In this document: in pieces, positions 54,828 through 64,000 of the stretch
How positions within the stretch are numbered: the stretch's first letter is position 1
How the letters are laid out: every line of letters starts with the position of its first letter
Source of the DNA: Isoetes taiwanensis
Taxonomy: Eukaryota; Streptophyta; Lycopodiopsida; Isoetales; Isoetaceae
Direction: 5' to 3'
DNA length: 64,000 nt
Assembly (NCBI GenBank): GCA_021234155.1
Contig: JAJEKV010000147.1
Coordinates: 935,910 to 999,909 of the forward strand
Position numbers and translations under genes: made by a program
The notes under the pieces: generated by a model
Seen by the model: the letters and a program-made list of their open reading frames with translations, nothing else
Databases searched by the model: none
What the model was told of the DNA's origin: nothing

Positions 54828-55290
54828 GATACGGTGGTAAAGGGCACTTTACCAGACTGTTAACCTTACACAAATCTCCTTGGTCAAAGATATAGTGGAT
54901 ATAAGCGCCCGCATTATGGGCTACGATTCGGATGGGCGCTCCACATCCAGTTCAGAGAATAGTGAACTGAATCTTGCTGACTTGAAGCGGGAGTTTGAAG
55001 CATACACCTTGAAGGAGGTTAAGCCAGATATCGGCATGGATTCTAGGGTCGCTAGAGGCAGTTATGGCCCAAGAAGAGGCGGTGGTTTCAGAGATGACAG
55101 AGCTGGATACCAAAGAGGTGCTAAACAATCTGGCAAAAGACACATTGATGATTATCAGGCGGCTCACAGAGTCCAGGACACTCAAGATCTGGATTATGAT
55201 CCGACTATGACCAGGTTTTCCATTTGATTTTTTATAAATTCAAGATTTAATCTACAAACTTGAGAGATTCCAATCTTCCCATCTAGGTTT
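54828..55290 (+). repeat. Duplicated exon-like segment, copy 1
   Basis: At least 460 bases nearly identical to 63539-64000. In one frame (54880-55200) it reads DIVDISARIMGYDSDG, LNLADLKREFEAYTLKEV, an RGG-like GYGPRRGGGFRDDRAGYQRG-type stretch, and DTQDLDYDP followed by a CAG/GTTTTC donor-like end. There is no in-frame ATG at the start (the frame opens on TTG), so it looks like an internal exon of an RGG-containing protein rather than a whole gene. Copy 1 has a deletion in the DPDYDQ codons relative to copy 2, shifting the frame. Confidence 0.75.
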
Positions 55291-57052
55291 TCGGATAGCA
55301 AGAGTGCTCAGAATGATTCTGGACTTAATAATAGGTATTAATACAATATCACAGCTTAGATAACAAAGACATTCTCTAAAGTCTTCATAGGATTATATTA
55401 CAAAGCCAATAATTGCATAGGGCGGGAAAATATGCCCTAGATAATAATACAGAGGCATCCAGAATAATGTTGATCATGCTGAGATATTTTTACATGTTAT
55501 TAAACAAGGTTAAACAGTATTCTAAATATTTAAACTATACTGTGGTAATCAGACTTCTAGTCATTATATTTGGCCTGATCATATATGATTGAGCATATGC
55601 ATTGGCAGTATGGTAGTATAGTTAGTAACTTTACATTTAATATTTCTGATTTTTATTTCATTTTATGGCCAATACCTACTAATAGGGCAAAAGGGACATT
55701 GGGCAATCAGCGATGAGCTGAAAACCCCAAAGTACCTTTTGGCCCTTGCCCTGCTACCATTCTAATGCTAACAGGGTACTGATTGGCTGCAGGTACGGGG
55801 TTTTCTACTCATTGTCTCATTTGCTTTGTTGGTTGGATTTGGCTTCATTGGTGGATAATACTCCAGAGTTGACATAAACAGCAAGATATTTTCTACCGCG
55901 ATACATTGGCCGGACAAAATAGCAGGGTTTTTATATCCTATACTTTTGGTTGTAAAACTTGGTCTAAGATAGGTTCTGGTTTTGATCCAGAAAGGATGTA
56001 AATGTTTTGGATTGAAGTTTCAGCTGAACATGCTTTAATACTTATAGAGGTAGATATGCATACGTTATGTTGAACTTGATGACTGTTATTTTGAGAGATA
56101 GTAATGGTCAGTGATACCTAAGGCATATATGAATATAGACGGTTAATCAGAAATTACAAACATCAGACTCCTGACATAGTTGTTTGCTTTTACATAATAT
56201 ATAATACTTTTGCATGCAAACATATTTAAAGGTTTAAGTTGATGCAAAATCTGAGATAATCAGTTGGCTGCCAATGATGGCATATAACCCGAAGTCCTCA
56301 AATACAGGAAAAGGCAAGGTAATAGAATGTAAACCCATGATCATAAGATGGAGATGCCCATAGTGGTAGTTAGTATAGATGATTCTTCACAAGTAAAAAT
56401 GATAAATCTTAAATGATTAGTATCCAACAGGACTGATATTAAAGAGATGTGCTTGTTTAAATAACAAGATATGGCTTGGTAAGATGTGTGGCATCATGCA
56501 TGAGCTAGAACTATATTATTGAACTATAAATCTGACAATACGATATGCAGAATGTTAAATGAGTATGATCATGAATGATCAGCAGTAACAAGATTGAGGT
56601 TTAACCCGAATATAAAGGTAAGCTGACATTGATATACAAAGATTTAAAAATACTTTTACAAGTTGTCCATAGGTGTATAGCCTACAGAATGATGAGAGGT
56701 AAAATGATACTATGCTAGAGAGGCTCATACTAGCTATAGAGTGATAATACTGCCAAGGGATTGACCAAGGCAGATGTCTGGTCTAGGTTTCTAGTTCAGG
56801 CTGGGTTTTTTTTAGATACTTCACTACATTGGAGATATCCGGTGTTGTCATTTACCTTCTTTCCTGATTGGTTTTGAGTGGTTAAGCTATCCTGAGCTGC
56901 AACTTAGGAAAGAGATCTTATATACATGCTGCTTTTATTGTATACTAGTAAAGGTGCCCAGCATTGCTGGGCATAAATTGGGGGCAATGTCTTGGCCCAA
57001 ATGAGAAAAGCTTGTACAAATATGCATAGTACTTTTTATTAAGTGCTCAATA
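55291..57052. other. No recognisable gene; palindrome at 56955-56973
   Basis: AT-rich noncoding DNA, possibly intronic to the duplicated exon. TGCCCAGCA-T-TGCTGGGCA (56955-56973) is a perfect 9-bp palindrome just after TATACTAGTAAAGG. Confidence 0.5.
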
Positions 57053-57230
57053 AATCAAAAGTCCTATCTATTGAATGGTCAATTGATCAAAGGTTTCCAT
57101 TATAGGTGCTTGTATTGCTTTAGAAGGAAGCGAATTTTATTAATCAAAAGTCCTATCTATTGAATGGTCAATTGATCAAAGGTTTCCATTATAGGTGCTT
57201 GTATTGCTCTAGAAGGTAGCACATGTAGAG
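57053..57230. repeat. Tandem duplication, 89 bp x 2
   Basis: AATCAAAAGTCCTATCTATT at 57053 and 57142; the copies differ at a few bases near their ends. Confidence 0.9.
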
Positions 57231-57683
57231 CAAAAAATATGTTAATATGCTTGATACTTCAAATAGTGGTGGCTTTACAAACAGGATAGAAGCTCATGGA
57301 ATTTGGGAAGCTGTTAAGGATGAAATTATCAGAGATTACGTGCTACAAAACACAAAACATCATGCAATAGAACAGTAATGACATAAGCAAGAGTGGACAT
57401 GGCATAAGCATCTGGTTTCAATGCCCTCAAATATTGCTGTTGAATGATGCCGCAAAGCCAATAGAAAACATCAATTTGTTGATGTCCTTCACATGGCCGT
57501 GCCACAGCTCCACTGACATGGACATGAATAATGTAATCTGTCATGTTTAACGTACTTCACAAACAATACATCATCCTTCCACAAACCCCTGCATTTTTGC
57601 TATAGAATACTTTTATGTGGAGGTGTTCAGCATAAAGTTTAGGCTCAGAGTACGTTTTGCCTCCCCTTAGCTTTGGTCCATTA

Positions 57684-59096
57684 TCAGGTGCGCCCATCCC
57701 TGCTGCAATCATGGCAACAATGTCTGTATGTGGTGCAGGTCCTTTCATCAGCTTTATCCTACAACAATAATGCACTGTCATCGTAGAAAGTCACAAATTT
57801 ACAGGCAGAATTTTATGCATGTTAAAGACTGCCTCATAACCTTGTCAAAGTTTAGTTTTTCATGGACAAACTGCACTCTATAAACTTATAAAAGAATAGG
57901 AACCCCTATTAAAATTAACCGTGTCCCTCTACATAACTTTCGATTCTCTTTCAATTTCTTGTGCCATGTTCTACAATTTTGTAAGAAAATAAATAGACTC
58001 ACCTTTTCTTGTGTCGTTCTGTTGCATAGTGTATCATCCTGCTGCCAATTTACAGGGTTAGAATTAGCAATTCCAGCATTAATTTTCCTTATATACATGA
58101 GAACCATACCCAGGAACAAAAACAGTATTAACTATTACTATCAGAACTATTGCCATGGTTGTATTAAAAGAATAGCCTAAAGCACTCAATTATGTATTAT
58201 CTATAGTGCCTACTGGCACCGGACTGGTATCTGTGCTCATGCTTTCCTCTGTAAAACACAAACTCCAAGCCCTTTCAGCTTTTTGAGATCAATGAAGAAA
58301 GCCTAATAAGAGGCAGATCTGCAGAGCAGCAATTAGCACTCATTATTTTGCCATTTTCACATTCTTATGCTTGAAATAAAAAGGGACCGAATTTTGTAGG
58401 TTGAAAGCATAACCCTAATTAATATTTTAACACTAGAGTTGTCCCTTGATGAACCCAAATGGGTTCATTCGTACACTTTTTTTGAAATTCTATTATAGCT
58501 CCGAGATAAAGAATTTGTCTACATACTCACAATATGTTGTCCTTCATGAGTGTACATATAAGAAAAAATTTATGAAAAATATAGAAAGCTTCTACTACCA
58601 AACATAATGTGGAGCCGAATGCAAAGGGAGCAAGTTTATTCTCAAAGTCTTTAACATTTCTCACATTATTTTGCAAATATGATTTTCCTTAATATGGAGA
58701 AGGGATTGAGGGACCCATACGGGTTGATGAACCCAAACAGGTCCCTGAGACAACTCTAGTGTTAATTGAAGCAGCATACTTGGTAATGAAGTTATTCCTT
58801 GAAGGAAGAGTAATCTATATCCAAGATCCATTGTAGGACGTAAATTTACCTGTATGGCAATCACTTCTGTGTCAAGGTCTACAAACAAATAGTGCCAGCA
58901 CTGAGCAACAAAAACAGTAACAACAAAATTGAATGGAGTAAAATTTGAAGTTTTTACCTGCTGTTCCAGGATTTCTAATCTGCTTGGTAGGATTAGCATT
59001 GGAACTAGCTTCACCAGATGCCATTGTTAAATTGGATAGAGCCCCCCTCAAACTTGAAAGACCTGTTGTTGCTGAAATCGGTTTCAAAACTACCAT
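57684..59096 (-). CDS. Candidate small spliced gene, function unknown
   Basis: Four exons join in frame: 59096-58958 (starting ATG, MVVLKPISATTGLSSL, with a later Met at MASGEASSNANPTKQ), 58878-58850 (DLDTEVIAIQ), 58038-58003 (DDTLCNRTTQEK) and 57758-57684 (Cys/His-rich end, then TGA). Splice sites are CAG/GTAAAA, TTTGTAG, CAG/GTAAAT, GCAGCAG, AAG/GTGAGT and TTGTTGTAG. Total 279 bases, 92 residues. An upstream segment (59411-59279) ending in a CAAG/GTACGC donor is probably a 5' UTR exon. The intron 58039-58849 contains a MITE. The final exon is also open in another frame (ending near 57590), so the C-terminus is uncertain. I recognise no domain. Confidence 0.38.
58431..58761. mobile_element. 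MITE, 331 bp, TTAA-flanked
   Basis: Terminal inverted repeats CACTAGAGTTGTC / GACAACTCTAGTG are perfect over 13 bases, with TTAA on both sides (58427-58430 and 58762-58765). Subterminal GAACCCAAA motifs occur at both ends. There is no coding capacity. TTAA flanks suggest piggyBac-type mobilisation, whereas the CACTA start suggests CACTA; a 3-bp direct duplication is not present. Confidence 0.85.
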
Positions 59097-59683
59097 TCGC
59101 TCTTGCTGCTTGATTGTGCAATTCAATATCTTACCAGGCGACCTCGTAATCTATAGCTGAATCCGATTTTAAAATTGTAGGCAACAGAGCTCCAAGCTGC
59201 TGTCTCCACCGGAAGTAATGGAAATAAGGAAATATTTAGCAAGGGTTTCAGGAAATGGAAATAGCAAGCTATGCGTACCTTGAGCATATCCGGTGAGCTG
59301 ATCGCGACCTCCTAATCTGCTGCTAGAACGAAGCTTGAATCGTGGAAAATACAGCTCGGGCCGGCATGAAAAAATTTCTCTGGCCCTAAACTCAACCTCA
59401 TCAAAATCCAACCGTAGAATAGCGTGATTAAATCTCAGCCACCCAATTTAGGGCGCGATGCACTACAGACTTACATCAAAACCTTATAATATAAAATTGC
59501 TTAAAGTCTAAAACATTTTGGCCATTGGACACTTGGCATATGCAGGAAGCTGATGATGATGAGGTGGAGTATGAAGTTATTCCTCCCACCTAGAATAAGC
59601 ACGTATGTGATATTGGGTATGACAAGAATAGGATCGAGTGCCCTAATAATGCGGTACAGACCATCATCTGCTGCATAAGGAAC
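59097..59683. other. Probable 5' region of the small gene; otherwise nothing seen
   Basis: Includes the putative 5' UTR exon (59411-59279). A TAA upstream in frame and the lack of any ATG argue against coding. Confidence 0.4.
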
Positions 59684-60637
59684 ATGAAAGTACATGAACT
59701 AGTACGGGAGAAGGAAGCAATACGTACACCTGATCAGATATCTGCTGTTACACATTTAGGGTTCAGCCAATGGTTCCTATTATTGCCCAAAATCAACAAA
59801 CTATCTGAAAAAGAGGAAGAGGTATATCCATTTATAGTTGAATTGTATGATGGCTTACCTAAAATGGTCTATGAATGCACCATGAATGAAGACACCAATA
59901 CAAGGAATTTTATTCTTGGGGTCACGGCTTTAGAAGAAATCAATGATATAAAAAACTCTTGTGGTAAGGAAAATGAACAGATTCGGATTGATATGCCCGA
60001 ACATTCTACCAGAGAATCTACCAACATTGATGACCCATTTGGTGTTGACCTTTTAACTGAGGAGGATAAGGCGGTACTGCGGAACCCTACTGCAACACAA
60101 AATAACCAAAATAAGGGGATTAACTTCAAGATTACTTTGAGAAACTGTCTCAGGTTCCCTATAATTCCAGATAGATTGGTGGAAAGCCAGGGCCTTTTAT
60201 GTAATCAAGCTCTATGGCGAACTAAGAATCTCGGGGCTTTGGCTTCAATCAGTGAAGAAGCATGGATGATACTAGGGGATATCTCCAAAGAAGAGGCACA
60301 AAATGCAAAAGCTGCTGCTGTTAGGATGGAGAAAATGAAAATGACAAAAGTCAGACTGCCCATCAATACCAGGTTTTTTGATAAGCAATGTAACAAAAGT
60401 GAGCTCATGATTCTATGTCAAAAATGTCATATGGCCTATGCCAACATCGATAGGGATGATTTCTATCTGAAACGCCTCTGGCGCACATTATGCCCATATT
60501 TCAAATGCATATGTGATAACCCCGTGTCAAAACCCCGTGTGACACTTGGCACAACCCCGTGTCAAAAGTGGAAGTTTCGCAGCAAATGTTGGGCGACATG
60601 CACCAGCTCGTGGAAGAAGTTCGAGGGTATCTTCTAG
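59684..60637 (+). CDS. Unrecognised 317-codon ORF with a Cys/His cluster
   Basis: The longest intact frame in the right third of the window, starting at ATG 59684. The N-terminal half has DQISAVTHLGFSQWFLLLPK and an acidic segment (DDPFGVDLLTEEDK). The middle is Lys/Met-rich (AAAVRMEKMKMTKVRLPINT). Then comes LMILCQKCHMAYANIDRDDF and, about 11 residues on, a LCPYFKCIC stretch, a possible CX2C...CX4C zinc site. The last ~30 codons run into integrase sequence in the wrong frame, so the true end was lost when the chromovirus fragment joined at about 60555. It may be the decayed product of another mobile element or a captured host exon. No family recognised. Confidence 0.4.
   Translation: MKVHELVREKEAIRTPDQISAVTHLGFSQWFLLLPKINKLSEKEEEVYPFIVELYDGLPKMVYECTMNEDTNTRNFILGVTALEEINDIKNSCGKENEQIRIDMPEHSTRESTNIDDPFGVDLLTEEDKAVLRNPTATQNNQNKGINFKITLRNCLRFPIIPDRLVESQGLLCNQALWRTKNLGALASISEEAWMILGDISKEEAQNAKAAAVRMEKMKMTKVRLPINTRFFDKQCNKSELMILCQKCHMAYANIDRDDFYLKRLWRTLCPYFKCICDNPVSKPRVTLGTTPCQKWKFRSKCWATCTSSWKKFEGIF
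60518..60565 (+). repeat. Triplicated AACCCCGTGTCA at a junction
   Basis: Three copies (about 60518, 60531, 60554) exactly where the unknown ORF meets chromovirus sequence. Confidence 0.8.
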
Positions 60638-61205
60638 CAGCAAGGAGTCGGCAAAAGAGCATTGCCGACAAACATTGTACAGTCAGGGAATTCCAAGTTG
60701 GAGATGATGTATGGCTCAAGATCAAGGTAAAGCAGGCGAAGCTCTGCATCGGAAATTGTAAGAAGCTTGCTCCAAGGTGGGCTGGACCCTTCAGAATAGT
60801 CAAGAGAGTGGGTAACCAATCCTACAAGTTATACTTGCCAGCACACTTAAAGATCCACAAAGTCTTCCACGTGAGTTTGCTGAAGAAGCATACTCCCACG
60901 TGAGTTTGCTGAAGAAGCATACTCCCAATCCAGATGAAGTCTTGAACACTCCAACGATGTTGGAAATGACAGAAGAGCAGATAGAAATAGTTCCAGAACT
61001 AATTCTTGATAAAGCGTTCAAGAAAACAAGGAGATCGGAGTTTCTCCAACACTTGGTCAAGTGGAAACACTTGCCGGTGGAAGACGCAACATGGGTACTC
61101 AAACGAGATATGATTAAGCAGTACCCGCAGTTTATGGAGCAATGGGACGGCAAGGTCATCTCTGAAGAAATCGGCTCAGGCATGTCGATTTGTGTAGATT
61201 TATAG
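60555..61205 (+). pseudogene. Chromovirus integrase C-terminus and chromodomain
   Basis: AARSRQKSIADKH, FQVGDDVWLKIKVKQAKLC, LAPRWAGPFRIVKRVGNQSY (GPY/F module), LKIHKVFHVSLLKKH, then LQHLVKWKHLPVEDATWVLK, a well-kept chromodomain core. A 29-base tandem duplication (60869-60926) shifts the frame between integrase and chromodomain. Apart from that, both parts are open. Confidence 0.88.
60869..60926 (+). repeat. 29-bp tandem duplication inside the integrase-chromodomain link
   Basis: ACGTGAGTTTGCTGAAGAAG-type unit at 60869-60897 and 60898-60926, identical. Confidence 0.95.
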
Positions 61206-62026
61206 CTTGTATAGTTAGGTATAATCTACGCATGCAACCTATGAGGTATGGGTTGCATGCGTTGTTACCGATGATGAGATTACTACGGTGATCTCTAGGG
61301 ACGTGGTGTAATGTCAATGTAGGCATGACCGCGTTTCCGCTTGGAAAGTCCACTTCTGTCCCACGGAAGTAGACAACCTCGAGAGAAAGGAGGTCATTGA
61401 GGAATGCATTGATAGGAAAAGCACCTCTAGCCCCATATATGCTTTGATAGGAGGAATCTGGCCTTCACGCCCCATATACGGGAAGGACCTATCCTCCACG
61501 CTGGGCAACTAAAGGTGTAGGCATGAGCGCCATATAGGCATTATAGGCGCTGTCTCCTCGGCCACGATGGAAGAATCATCTTCTTTCTACGCCGGGAGAT
61601 TAGCCATGCATTCATGTAGATAGTTGGGGTGGTTCCCTTATAACCAAATTTATAAATAATTAAAAAATGGTACTAACGTAGTGTTGACCTGCAGGCCAAT
61701 AAGAGCGCTCCGAAGGGCTACGAGGTCGAACTACGAAGACTTGCAACACAAATTTTGTTGTAATGTGTTGCAAGGAATGAAGAGTACCTCAGCGAATAAT
61801 TGTATACAGAATGATAAAATGACATTATGAGTAATTGTTGTAATGACATGCGAATTCATAAGCTTGATTGAATAATAGTATAATGATGTTCTATAAATAT
61901 TACCTTAGAGGTAATCCTTAATAAATGTATAAATATAATGATGGTATGTCATATGCATGAAGTTGATCGCAGGTTAAGAAGATCCCAAGGTGGGGAGACC
62001 CACGATGCTGCGGACAGCATCAATTC
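61206..62026 (+). other. Chromovirus 3' untranslated region
   Basis: No coding signal. CCCCATAT-type words recur near 61432-61482, and AAGGTGGGGAGA occurs both at 61987 and at the polypurine tract. Confidence 0.55.
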
Positions 62027-62039
62027 AAGGTGGGGAGAA
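62027..62039 (+). promoter_or_regulatory. Polypurine tract
   Basis: AAGGTGGGGAGAA immediately before the LTR start TGTGACGT. Confidence 0.85.
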
Positions 62040-63538
62040 TGTGACGTTCCAGTACGATATACGGTCTCAAAACGTATACCGTACTGCACCGTCACGCGTA
62101 CACGCCGCTCCAATCGACGAGTACGCCGACGTATACCCAAGCAAGGGCGCCCTAGGGGGCAACTTGCAAAGGTGCGCACACTTAACAATGCGCGCACTTA
62201 AGGCCTTTAACCCATTAAAGGTAGACCAAGGGTCAAGGAAACCCTAAATCTAACTAAGAGCCTATGTAAGATAACCAAACCCTAATCCTTCCCTTTTCGT
62301 TCACGCACATTCCGATCCCAGTTCGCGTGCCTAAGGAGTCAATTCCAACTCCCACGATCTGCCCGTGCGCCCCAGCTTGTCAGATCACCCTTCCGACCGC
62401 ATCCCGAAGCAGAACAGAGACATGGACGCCTTCGGATCGAGAGGAGTGAACCAGGGATCAGGTATTTGGTCGATTGAATAGCCTAAACCTTATTCCAGCC
62501 TTCGAACCAGTAGGTTTAGCCTATTAAATCACCCTTAGTAGCCAAGCAGATCCTGAGATTGACTCTAACTAAAGAACCTAACTCTATGAGATAGATTAGT
62601 TCTTATCACTTATGTTAATATGATGGACGGACGTATTCTGTGGACTCATTGTATTGGGAAGGGGGGTAGAGACTTAAAGCTTAGTAGTTGATGCTCCTAG
62701 CTAGTCCCTCTTAGTGCATTACTAGAATTCGGCCTGTGTACAAGAACCACACCTGGTTGTGGGTGAAGGGGCCAGACTGGCTCAGAAAGAGGTTCGTGTT
62801 CTGACTCATGACAGATCCCTCTGGTGTGTAAGGCCTACCGGGGATCAATGCAGACTAGGTTTAATGGTTTGCTACTGAGTGTGGGCAAGGCATGGGCTCG
62901 ACACCCGTGGAGTGGAGTTCACTTTCCAGTGGGTTAAGTCGAATAAGGGCAGTGGCCCTCTAGTCGCCTTGAGTCAGCATGGAGACCTCTGGTGGGAGTG
63001 ATCCCTACTTGCCCCATCGGAACTGGGGAGATGCAACCCAGGAATAGCCCCCTCGGCTATGCATCCGGCGGGCTACAGTCAGGTCCCAACACTCTTCGAC
63101 CTACTCTGCAAAGTGTGCACAGGAGGGGCGGATGGAGTGGACAACCCAATGCCATGTTCTTATGCTAGCCCAATCCATGTCATGATTCTGTCTGCAATGA
63201 ACTCTGGAGACCCAAGCTTGTCAGTCATTCCCTGGAGTCTGAGCCTTGGGTAGGAACTCCCTTTGTCTTGTGCTGATCTTTGTCTATGCAGATGTTGATG
63301 TGCCACCCTTCGAGGTGGATATATGATGTTATGTTACTGACGTGTATGTTTACGCTTCCGCAGCTAGGTAGGCCATGAGGGAGACGGAGTAAAAAATGAC
63401 CCCTTCACTCTTCCCACTGTGGACGCCAGACGGTCACAGTGATATGTGGAGGGCCCTGTATCAGTATGGAGCTGGTATGGGGGATGAACTCCTGTTTGTA
63501 TACGGTGCGGGCATCGTATATGAGTAGGGGACGTCACA
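62040..63538 (+). repeat. Chromovirus 3' LTR (~1,499 bp)
   Basis: Begins TGTGACGT after the polypurine tract and ends ACGTCACA at 63538, giving 8-base inverted termini. The 5' LTR is not in the window. Confidence 0.82.
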
Positions 63539-64000
63539 GATACGGTGGTAAAGGGCACTTTACCAGACTGTTAACCTTACGCAAATCTCCTTGGTCAAAG
63601 ATATAGTGGATATAAGCGCCCGCATTATGGGCTACGATTCGGATGGGTGCTCCACATCCAGTTCAGAGAATAGTGAACTGAATCTTGCTGACTTGAAGCG
63701 GGAGTTTGAAGCATACACCTTGAAGGAGGTTAAGCCAGATATCGGCATGGATTCTAGGGTCGCTAGAGGCGGTTATGGCCCAAGAAGAGGCAGTGGTTTT
63801 AGAGATGACAGAGCTGGATACCAAAGAGGTGCTAAACAATCTGGCAAAAGACACATTGATGATTATCAAGCGGTTCACAGAGTCCAGGACACTCAAGATC
63901 TGGATTATGATCCGGACTATGACCAGGTTTTCCATTTGATTTTTTATAAATTCAAGATTTAATCTACAAACTTGAGAGATTCCAGTCTTCCCATCTAGGT
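63539..64000 (+). repeat. Duplicated exon-like segment, copy 2 (runs off the window)
   Basis: Nearly identical to 54828-55290, starting GATACGGTGGTAAAGGGCAC directly after the LTR end. The exon frame is intact here through DLDYDPDYDQ and its CAG/GTTTTC donor-like end. Homology begins exactly at the LTR boundary. Confidence 0.85.

Larger units (their letters stand above)
60555..63538 (+). mobile_element. 5'-truncated chromovirus with its 3' LTR
   Basis: Integrase C-terminus, chromodomain, polypurine tract and a ~1.5 kb LTR, all in plus orientation. Gag, protease, RT and most of integrase are missing. It is a different family from the element at 19.6-25.9 kb (long LTR, different polypurine tract). 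Confidence 0.85.

Noticed and set aside
54880-55227. Complete small gene in copy 1 of the duplicated segment
   Set aside because: No ATG at the frame start, a donor-like end, and a deletion near the end; better read as an internal exon.
58431-58761. CACTA transposon assignment for the MITE
   Set aside because: CACTA elements make 3-bp direct duplications; here the flanks are TTAA on both sides and the adjacent 3 bases (TAA / TTA) are not direct repeats.
59169-59411. Coding exon opening at 59411 on the minus strand
   Set aside because: The frame opens on TTG, not ATG, and an in-frame TAA lies just upstream; treated as probable 5' UTR.

Overview
The window looks like nuclear DNA of a land plant, most likely a seed-free plant such as a fern. 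It has a PLS-type pentatricopeptide repeat (PPR) gene of the kind expanded in ferns and lycophytes, a spliced plant-type NMN adenylyltransferase gene with short GT-AG introns, and a dense nest of LINEs, Ty3/gypsy elements, a TRIM, a pogo-like DNA transposon and a MITE. The organism call is inference from protein style; no rRNA or organellar marker is present.

Layout. 0-2 kb: two degraded LINE pieces. 3.2-4.8 kb: complete nicotinamide/nicotinate mononucleotide adenylyltransferase gene, minus strand; ten coding exons keep frame and give 257 codons plus stop. 5.0-6.0 kb: PPR debris on the plus strand. 6.5-8.1 kb: single-exon PPR gene, minus strand. 8.6-16.1 kb: a composite element with ~1.2 kb inverted arms. 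Its left arm is split by a ~2.9 kb insertion encoding a Rep-type HUH endonuclease. Its right arm is split by a 1,140 bp TRIM with a 5-bp target duplication. 16.65-18.84 kb: broken pogo-like transposase with matching terminal inverted repeats. 19.6-25.9 kb: degenerate chromovirus (Ty3/gypsy), minus strand, with both LTRs. 26-37 kb: SINE candidate, isolated gag fragment, ORF1-only LINE derivative, minisatellites and unassigned exon-like pieces. 37.4-53.8 kb: a long LINE (plus strand) interrupted near the end of ORF2 by an 11.1 kb non-chromoviral Ty3/gypsy element (minus strand) with two 592-bp LTRs, a perfect 5-bp target duplication and an extra coiled-coil ORF. 54.8-64 kb: an exon-like segment duplicated at both ends of an 8.7 kb interval that holds a candidate small spliced gene with a MITE in an intron, an unrecognised 317-codon ORF, and the 3' part of another chromovirus with a ~1.5 kb LTR.

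Functionally, only the NMNAT gene (NAD biosynthesis) and possibly the PPR gene (organellar RNA processing or editing) look like host genes under constraint. Almost everything else is mobile DNA, nested so that relative insertion order can be read. The most unusual piece is the HUH-endonuclease element at 8.84-11.72 kb. It has no visible helicase, so it is not an obvious Helitron, and it may belong to the replitron-like class of HUH transposons.
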